From Vulcanimicrobiota bacterium (GTDB lineage: Bacteria; Eremiobacterota; Eremiobacteria; Baltobacterales; Baltobacteraceae): 10,837 bases of DNA. The first letter of the stretch is position 1, and every line of letters starts with the position of its first letter. A model generated the notes under the pieces. It was not told where the DNA came from. It made no database searches and worked only from the letters and a program-made list of their open reading frames with translations. A program made the translations under genes and the position numbers. The stretch lies in the NCBI GenBank assembly GCA_028287545.1, contig JAQBPL010000204.1:1-10837 (forward strand), read 5' to 3'. Shown here in pieces: positions 7,173-10,837 of this stretch.

Positions 7173-8504
7173 TCAGAAGGCTTGAGCGGCTAGCGTGAGA
7201 TTCAGGCGATACCCTTCCGATCCGCGGGCTATGTCGATCAGGACGCCGCGGTAGCGGATCTCGATACCGGAATCCGCGTGCCACTGAAACGCCGGCGGCG
7301 CAAGCGGTTGATGGCCTCCGCGAATACGATTCGCGCCCGTCTCCGTAAAGAGCACGAATTTCAGAGGCTGGGTCGCGGCATCTCTGATGCGATACTCCGC
7401 CTGAAACAGCGATCCGTCTGTGCCGCAGAACGGTTCGGGAAACGCGCGAAGAGTTGCGATACACAACAAGCGGCTCTCGGGTAAGACACCGCCGGTTCGG
7501 CCGACGACCGCATGCAGCGCGAGCGTCGACGTGCGGACGGGAATGTAGTGCGCGACGTCCGCAACGTAGACCTGAAAGTCGCTGGTCGCGCCGAGGCCGC
7601 CGACTGCGTCGTCTATCGTGGCGCGGTATTGGGTGCGGCAATACGGCGGGTACCACCCGCCGGTCGGGCCGCGGTCGCACGCGTGCGATACCCCTATTTC
7701 TGCGAGCGTGCTTCTCGCTGGACCCAGACTGCTCGGACGGACGAAGGGAGAGACGATCCCGCTCGGAGGATTGCTCGTGGAGCGCTCTTCGCGCAAACCG
7801 GCCTCGAACTGATTGCCGTTTCTCTCGCGCAGGAGGTATTGCGTTTCGACGCCGACTGTCCAACTGTCGATCGTCACGCCGCTCGGAGGGGAGAGGCGAA
7901 AGTCATTTTGCTCGCCGAGGACGCTCACGATCAGGTCGGATTCTCGTCCCGCCGCCGGATCGACGTGAACGGGCGACATGACCGTCGCGAAGTAGTGATG
8001 CGCCCAGCGGTTCTGCGACGTCACGAACGCGGCGTTTGCTCCGCGCCGGCCGAGCGGCGGCGAGGTCACCGCGAGCCCAGCTCCCCTGGTGGAATCGGTG
8101 AGCGGCGCCTCTTCGTAGAACGGCTGTGCGGTGAGCTCGAACCACGGGTACATGACGATCCAGTGGAGCGTCATCGTGTTCGCGCTGCCGCCGGGTGCGA
8201 CGGCGAGACGAACGCGGTATCCGCCGAGTTTTACGAGGTTGGCGTAGTCCTTGTCGACCGCGGCTTGGTCGAGCTTCGCGCCCGGCTCGAGCGAGAGATA
8301 GCGCCGGACGGCGTCCGGCTTCACTTGACCGTACGTCTCGATCGTGACCGCGTGCACGGTCGCGCCAGGCGAGATCGCGATCCGCGGAGCCGCATGGGCG
8401 TCGTGTTGAACGTCTCCTGCCGATGCGATCGAGGGCAGCAAGAGAAAGAGGGCGGTGACGGCCAACATCGTCAACCAAACCTCGGTCGATCGATTGTGCC
8501 GCAC
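7173..8504 (-). CDS. Omp85/BamA-like outer-membrane protein with one POTRA-like domain
   Basis: Predicted exported outer-membrane barrel, 443 aa. The N terminus has a signal peptide with hydrophobic core at about 11-27 and a cleavage site near Ala-Ser-Ala (residues 27-29). Residues about 48-118 resemble a single POTRA domain, with the pattern VRRYLSLEPGAKLDQAAVD followed by LVKLGGYRV. The remaining roughly 320 residues alternate in polarity like a barrel and include AEYRIRD and VLFTETGANR, reminiscent of late BamA strands. The protein ends LNLTLAAQAF; a terminal Phe is the usual outer-membrane sorting signal. Canonical BamA has five POTRA domains, so this is a short relative whose role (assembly, secretion or pore) is unclear. 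Four cysteines (276, 289, 348, 360) form two close pairs, probably in outer loops. The GTG start is backed by AGGGG 6 nt upstream. It follows the aldo/keto reductase by 38 bp. Confidence 0.72.
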   Translation of the reverse strand: MRHNRSTEVWLTMLAVTALFLLLPSIASAGDVQHDAHAAPRIAISPGATVHAVTIETYGQVKPDAVRRYLSLEPGAKLDQAAVDKDYANLVKLGGYRVRLAVAPGGSANTMTLHWIVMYPWFELTAQPFYEEAPLTDSTRGAGLAVTSPPLGRRGANAAFVTSQNRWAHHYFATVMSPVHVDPAAGRESDLIVSVLGEQNDFRLSPPSGVTIDSWTVGVETQYLLRERNGNQFEAGLREERSTSNPPSGIVSPFVRPSSLGPARSTLAEIGVSHACDRGPTGGWYPPYCRTQYRATIDDAVGGLGATSDFQVYVADVAHYIPVRTSTLALHAVVGRTGGVLPESRLLCIATLRAFPEPFCGTDGSLFQAEYRIRDAATQPLKFVLFTETGANRIRGGHQPLAPPAFQWHADSGIEIRYRGVLIDIARGSEGYRLNLTLAAQAF

Positions 8505-8542
8505 GAGCCGCCCCTAGTGCCGCGGTTGTCGGCGGCCGATCG

Positions 8543-9418
8543 CTAGTGCAGAACCGGCTGCCGCGTCAGGGACTCGTATTCATCGTCCGTGAGCGCAACA
8601 GCGGCCGCAGCGATGTTTTCCTCGAGGTGCGGTATCGAGGTCGTTCCCGGAATGGGAACCATGGTCCGTGAGCGACGCAGGAGCCAAGCCAAAGCAATCT
8701 GGTGAACCGTCGCGGCGTGTGCGCGTGCCACGCGCTGAATGGCATCGCCGGCATCTGAGGACCGAATCACCGGATTCCAGGGGAAGAAGACGAGGCCTTC
8801 GCGTTCGCAGTTGTCGACGATGTGATCGGATTCGCGATGATCGGCGATGCTGTAGCGGTTTTGCACGGAGACGATGGGAACGATGGCGCGAGCGCGCTGC
8901 ACGTGTTCCCAGGTCACGTTCGAGAGGCCGATGTGGCGGATTTTGCCCGCTTGGCGCAAAGCGGCGAGCGTCTCGATCGATTCTTCGAACGACGTCGCGG
9001 GATCGGGCGCGTGCAGCTGATAGAGATCGATGCGTTCGAGTCGCAGACGCTTCAAGCTGCCGTCGACTGCTTCGCGCAAATGCGCGGGGCTGGCGTCATG
9101 CCCCCAGACGCCCGGTCCGGGCCGAAACCATCCGCCTTTGGTTGCGACGACCAGGCCCTTCGGATACGGATACAGCGCCTCGGCGATCAATTCTTCAGAA
9201 ACGCCTGGACCGTACGAATCGGCCGTGTCGATCACGTTCACGTCCAACTCCACAGCCCGGCGAAGCACGGCGATCGCGCCCGCATGGTCCGTGGGAGGTC
9301 CCCAGATTCCGTCGCCCGTGATTCGCATGGCGCCATACCCCATACGATTGACGCGCAGGTCGCCGCCAATCGTTACGGTTCCCGCTGCCGCGGCAGTAAG
9401 CTTCATATTCTTCTCCAT
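8543..9418 (-). CDS. Aldo/keto reductase
   Basis: Cytoplasmic NAD(P)H-dependent oxidoreductase with a TIM-barrel fold; 291 aa. The catalytic tetrad is visible: Asp64 and Tyr69 in VIDTADSYG, Lys94 in VVATKGGW, His136 in LYQLHAPD. The family signatures GKIRHIGLSNV (about 158-168) and the C-terminal cofactor segment MVPIPGTTSIPHLEENIAA (about 253-271) are intact. The opening GGDLRVNRMGYGAMRITG is typical of the actinobacterial-type group, whose carbonyl substrates are mostly unknown. The start is ATG 9418, with GGAG 7 nt upstream; ATG 9406 (Met5) is an alternative. The frame stays open upstream to 9730, but that stretch looks like GC-rich non-coding sequence. The preceding nested inverted repeat (9451-9471) may be an operator. 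Confidence 0.93.
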   Translation of the reverse strand: MEKNMKLTAAAAGTVTIGGDLRVNRMGYGAMRITGDGIWGPPTDHAGAIAVLRRAVELDVNVIDTADSYGPGVSEELIAEALYPYPKGLVVATKGGWFRPGPGVWGHDASPAHLREAVDGSLKRLRLERIDLYQLHAPDPATSFEESIETLAALRQAGKIRHIGLSNVTWEHVQRARAIVPIVSVQNRYSIADHRESDHIVDNCEREGLVFFPWNPVIRSSDAGDAIQRVARAHAATVHQIALAWLLRRSRTMVPIPGTTSIPHLEENIAAAAVALTDDEYESLTRQPVLH

Positions 9419-9425
9419 CTTCAAA

Positions 9426-9429
9426 CTCC
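9426..9429 (-). promoter_or_regulatory. Shine-Dalgarno site deciding the ATG start of the aldo/keto reductase
   Basis: Minus-strand GGAG followed by 7 nt and ATG at 9418. It argues against the much longer open frame that reaches to 9730. Confidence 0.5.
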
Positions 9430-9450
9430 AATATCTCTTCGCGACGACCC

Positions 9451-9471
9451 GCTCGGTGCGACCGAGCTCGG
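9451..9471. repeat. Nested inverted repeat upstream of the aldo/keto reductase
   Basis: GCTCGGT (9451-9457), a 3-nt loop, then ACCGAGC (9461-9467) form a perfect 7-bp stem. The right arm is also half of a second perfect palindrome, CCGAGCTCGG (9462-9471). Three GCTCGG-type half-sites thus lie in 21 bp, about 33 nt before the ATG at 9418. This resembles an operator, or a hairpin in the 5' untranslated region. Confidence 0.5.
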
Positions 9472-9652
9472 GAGCGAATGTTTTCGCAGAGCGGCCTGCG
9501 TGTGAACTGCGTTCAAGCCGAACGAAAAATACGACTACGGCGCCGATCCGATAGAAATGCGAGCGACGTCCTGCTTGCCTGAGGTGTTGCTCGGACCTCG
9601 CTGCGCCGCGGCTCCTCATCGTTCGTTCAGGGGGCTGGGGGCGCATCTTGGG

Positions 9653-9682
9653 GGCCCTTTTGCGCGTTTCGCGCACGGGGCC
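9653..9682. repeat. Two-part hairpin upstream of the phosphoribulokinase-like gene
   Basis: GGCCC (9653-9657) pairs with GGGCC (9678-9682) outside TGCGCG (9661-9666) pairing with CGCGCA (9670-9675) across a TTT loop. A small internal loop (3 nt and 2 nt) separates the two stems. It lies 35 nt before ATG 9718 and directly follows three G5 runs. Confidence 0.5.
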
Positions 9683-9711
9683 GCGACCAGAGCGGGCGAG
9701 CGTGGTAGCTT
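9683..9711 (+). promoter_or_regulatory. Candidate leaderless promoter of the phosphoribulokinase-like gene
   Basis: TAGCTT (9706-9711) fits the minimal -10 pattern TANNNT and is followed by 6 nt and then ATG 9718, so transcription should begin at or next to the A of the ATG. No ribosome site is visible upstream. The -35 at 17-bp spacing (GCGACC, 9683-9688) matches the consensus poorly, so this call rests on the -10 and its position. Confidence 0.4.
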
Positions 9712-9717
9712 CGCACC

Positions 9718-10611
9718 ATGGCACGTCCAATCATGGTCGCCGTCGGCGGCGATTCGGGAACCGGCAAAGCGACACTGTGCGCAGGGCTTTGCGCGATCTT
9801 TGGTGACGAGCGCTGCACCGAAGTGCGCCTCGACGGCTATCTCGGGCTGAACCGCGCGCAGCGAAACGCCGTCGGAATTACCGCGCTCGATCCGCGAGCG
9901 CACAATTTCGCGGCGATGGACGAAGATCTCTCGCAGCTGGCCCGCGGCGGCGCGATCACGAAGCCCGTGTACAACCATCTGCTGGGCGCGATCTCCTCGA
10001 CGGAGACGGTCGAGCCGCGCGACATCGTGCTGGTGCAAGGCCTCTTCCCGCTCTACACGCGCGTGCTGCGATCGCTCTTCGACGTCGCGGTGTGGCTCGA
10101 GCCGCAGCCCGAATTAAAGGAGGAGTGGACGATCCAGCGCGACACGACCGAGCGCGGATACCGCGAAGAGCAAGTGCGCGCAGAGATGGAACGCCGGCGC
10201 GCCGACTACGAGCGCTACATCGCCCCGCAGTCGGAATTCGCCGACATCCACGCTTCGTTCACCGAGCGCGGGGTCACGTTCAACAAGAGCGGCCGGCTGC
10301 CGCCCCTCGATTATTCGGAGTTCGCCAGCGCCTCGACTCGCATGCGCCTGATCGATGACGGCCCGGGCCCGTATCCGCGCTCGGTGATCGAGGTCGACGA
10401 TACGATCGACGACGCGACGGCCCGCGCGATCGAAGACGCGATCTGGAACCGCATCGGCGCCCGCCACGCCGCGTCGCGCCCGCACGATCTCGGCGCCTAC
10501 GCGGGAACCTACGGCGAGGGCCGTTCGCAAACCCTCGCCATCGCGCAAATGCTCGTCGCACGCCGCATCGGCCTCATCGCGGACCAGCTTAGCGGCGCCG
10601 TCGCCGCGTAA
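9718..10611 (+). CDS. Phosphoribulokinase/uridine kinase-family protein with altered catalytic residues
   Basis: P-loop kinase-like protein of 297 aa. Its order of motifs follows phosphoribulokinase, which makes ribulose 1,5-bisphosphate from ribulose 5-phosphate and ATP. Visible are the P-loop GGDSGTGKAT (10-19), RLDGY (Asp39), GITALDPRAHNF (53-64), KPVYNH (82-87), VLVQGLFPL (104-112), IQRDTTERGY (139-148) and EFADIHASF (173-181). Three usual residues differ: Ala18 replaces the Ser/Thr after the P-loop Lys, Gln107 replaces the Glu of the EGL motif, and the Asp-Tyr-His of many family members reads Gly-Tyr-Leu after Asp39. Asp39 and Arg141-Asp142 remain. It may be a kinase with changed substrate or metal use, or a non-catalytic relative. 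No RuBisCO or other Calvin-cycle gene is in the window, so CO2 fixation is not supported here. ATG 9718 directly follows a -10-like box. Confidence 0.82.
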   Translation: MARPIMVAVGGDSGTGKATLCAGLCAIFGDERCTEVRLDGYLGLNRAQRNAVGITALDPRAHNFAAMDEDLSQLARGGAITKPVYNHLLGAISSTETVEPRDIVLVQGLFPLYTRVLRSLFDVAVWLEPQPELKEEWTIQRDTTERGYREEQVRAEMERRRADYERYIAPQSEFADIHASFTERGVTFNKSGRLPPLDYSEFASASTRMRLIDDGPGPYPRSVIEVDDTIDDATARAIEDAIWNRIGARHAASRPHDLGAYAGTYGEGRSQTLAIAQMLVARRIGLIADQLSGAVAA

Positions 10612-10615
10612 TCTA

Positions 10616-10737
10616 AATCTCGGTCACCCTGAGCTTGTCGAAGGGCCCTCGTCACCAATCGTGCCTCACGTTCAACGTTGATCGCGAGGCACGACGCGTG
10701 ACCAGGGCCCTTCGACAAGCTCAGGGTGACAGAGGTT
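10616..10737. repeat. 122-bp nearly perfect palindrome of the CACCCTGAGCTTGTCGAAGG repeat type
   Basis: Two 61-nt arms meet at AACGTT (10674-10679). I count 53 paired positions of 61; the mismatched pairs are 10618/10735, 10622/10731, 10650/10703, 10656/10697, 10657/10696, 10658/10695, 10668/10685 and 10671/10682. The outer 27 bp (10623-10649 with 10704-10730) pair without error and contain CACCCTGAGCTTGTCGAAGG, which I recognise as an intergenic repeat scattered in many unrelated bacterial genomes. It begins 4 nt after the phosphoribulokinase-like stop and lies between two convergent genes. It could act as a bidirectional terminator or transcript-end stabiliser, or be a MITE/REP-like element. 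Confidence 0.88.
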
Positions 10738-10752
10738 CGATTAGGGTGACAG
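10723..10752 (+). repeat. 10-bp direct repeat at the palindrome's right edge
   Basis: AGGGTGACAG occurs at 10723-10732, at the end of the palindrome's right arm, and again at 10743-10752, ten bases further on. The second copy may be a remnant of another repeat unit. Confidence 0.6.
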
Positions 10753-10758
10753 CGGCGA

Positions 10759-10837
10759 TTACGTCGATTGCGCGAGTCGCGCGACCCAACGGTAGAGTCC
10801 AGCGACGATCGCGATGAACGCGAGGCCGCCCAGCCAC
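10759..10837 (-). CDS. C-terminal end of an unidentified membrane protein (partial)
   Basis: Only the last 25 codons are in the window, entering from the right edge and ending at TAA (10761-10759). They read WLGGLAFIAIVAGLYRW, then VARLAQST: one hydrophobic membrane-spanning stretch followed by a short basic tail, as at the end of an inner-membrane protein. The family cannot be named from so little. The frame is chosen on hydrophobic pattern and on the stop just outside the palindrome; other frames here are arginine-rich or short. It is convergent with the phosphoribulokinase-like gene. Confidence 0.5.
   Translation of the reverse strand, partial: WLGGLAFIAIVAGLYRWVARLAQST

Larger units (their letters stand above)
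9419..9717. other. 299-bp divergent intergenic region without a gene
   Basis: It separates the minus-strand aldo/keto reductase from the plus-strand phosphoribulokinase-like gene. From left to right it holds a nested inverted repeat (9451-9471), a relatively AT-rich patch (about 9520-9557) that may contain promoters in either direction, three G5 runs (9630-9654), a hairpin (9653-9682), and a promoter-like box abutting ATG 9718. Open frames crossing it on both strands have no recognisable protein features. Confidence 0.6.

Noticed and set aside
7512..8546. Plus-strand open frame of 344 codons opposite the Omp85-like gene.
   Set aside because: The minus frame has a signal peptide, a POTRA-like domain and a terminal Phe. 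The plus frame is Arg-rich with no recognisable features.
9419..9730. N-terminal extension of the aldo/keto reductase up to 9730.
   Set aside because: The added 104 residues are Arg-rich and unlike the family. A ribosome site precedes ATG 9418, and the extension would run through the nested inverted repeat and the phosphoribulokinase-like start region.
9718..10611. Evidence for Calvin-cycle CO2 fixation from the phosphoribulokinase-like gene.
   Set aside because: No RuBisCO or other cycle gene is present and key residues are altered, so the pathway cannot be inferred from this window.
10509..10817. Similar short open frames on both strands, each containing LRQAQGDR.
   Set aside because: They are translations of the palindrome itself, which reads nearly the same on both strands. 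This peptide is a well-known spurious product of the repeat.
1..10837. CRISPR arrays, tRNA/rRNA genes, transposase genes, phage or defence systems.
   Set aside because: I found no regularly spaced repeats, tRNA-like cloverleaf, rRNA sequence, or proteins of those families; the only mobile-like signal is the palindrome at 10616-10737.

Overview
The window is GC-rich bacterial DNA with about ten protein-coding genes packed on both strands and no RNA genes. One product has a signal peptide, a POTRA-like domain and a barrel-like tail ending in Phe, so the host should have an outer membrane. Several genes start with GTG or TTG, and at least one promoter sits so close to its start codon that the transcript should be leaderless. 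This mix of a diderm envelope, Actinobacteria-like enzymes and leaderless starts would suit a lineage such as Eremiobacterota/WPS-2, but that is an inference with low confidence. Nothing here is a taxonomic marker.

Positions 1-4403, minus strand: a four-gene operon read right to left. A strong sigma70-type promoter (4375-4403) lies directly against the ATG of a thiamine-diphosphate enzyme (4367-2715). Then come an ABC ATPase (2659-1883), an inner-membrane permease (1896-1009) and a periplasmic substrate-binding protein (997 to the window edge, lacking only its last few residues). The last three form a NitT/TauT/SsuABC-type importer. The logical reading is import of a small organic anion plus its cleavage by the ThDP enzyme; the substrate cannot be read from sequence.

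Positions 4451-7154, plus strand: a divergent cluster of a patatin-like phospholipase, a histidine phosphatase and an ADP-dependent NAD(P)H-hydrate dehydratase (the last two overlap by 14 bp).

Positions 7173-9418, minus strand: an aldo/keto reductase followed 38 bp later by a short Omp85/BamA-like outer-membrane protein, which converges on the dehydratase with an 18 bp gap.

Positions 9419-9717 are non-coding and hold a nested inverted repeat, G-runs and a hairpin. They precede a plus-strand phosphoribulokinase-family protein (9718-10611) in which several expected catalytic residues look substituted. Directly after it is a 122-bp, nearly perfect palindrome built on the widespread 'CACCCTGAGCTTGTCGAAGG' repeat, and then the hydrophobic C-terminal end of a further minus-strand gene.

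Most of the content is familiar. The items most worth a second look are the altered phosphoribulokinase, the giant palindrome, the leaderless promoter architecture, and the ThDP enzyme leading a transporter operon.
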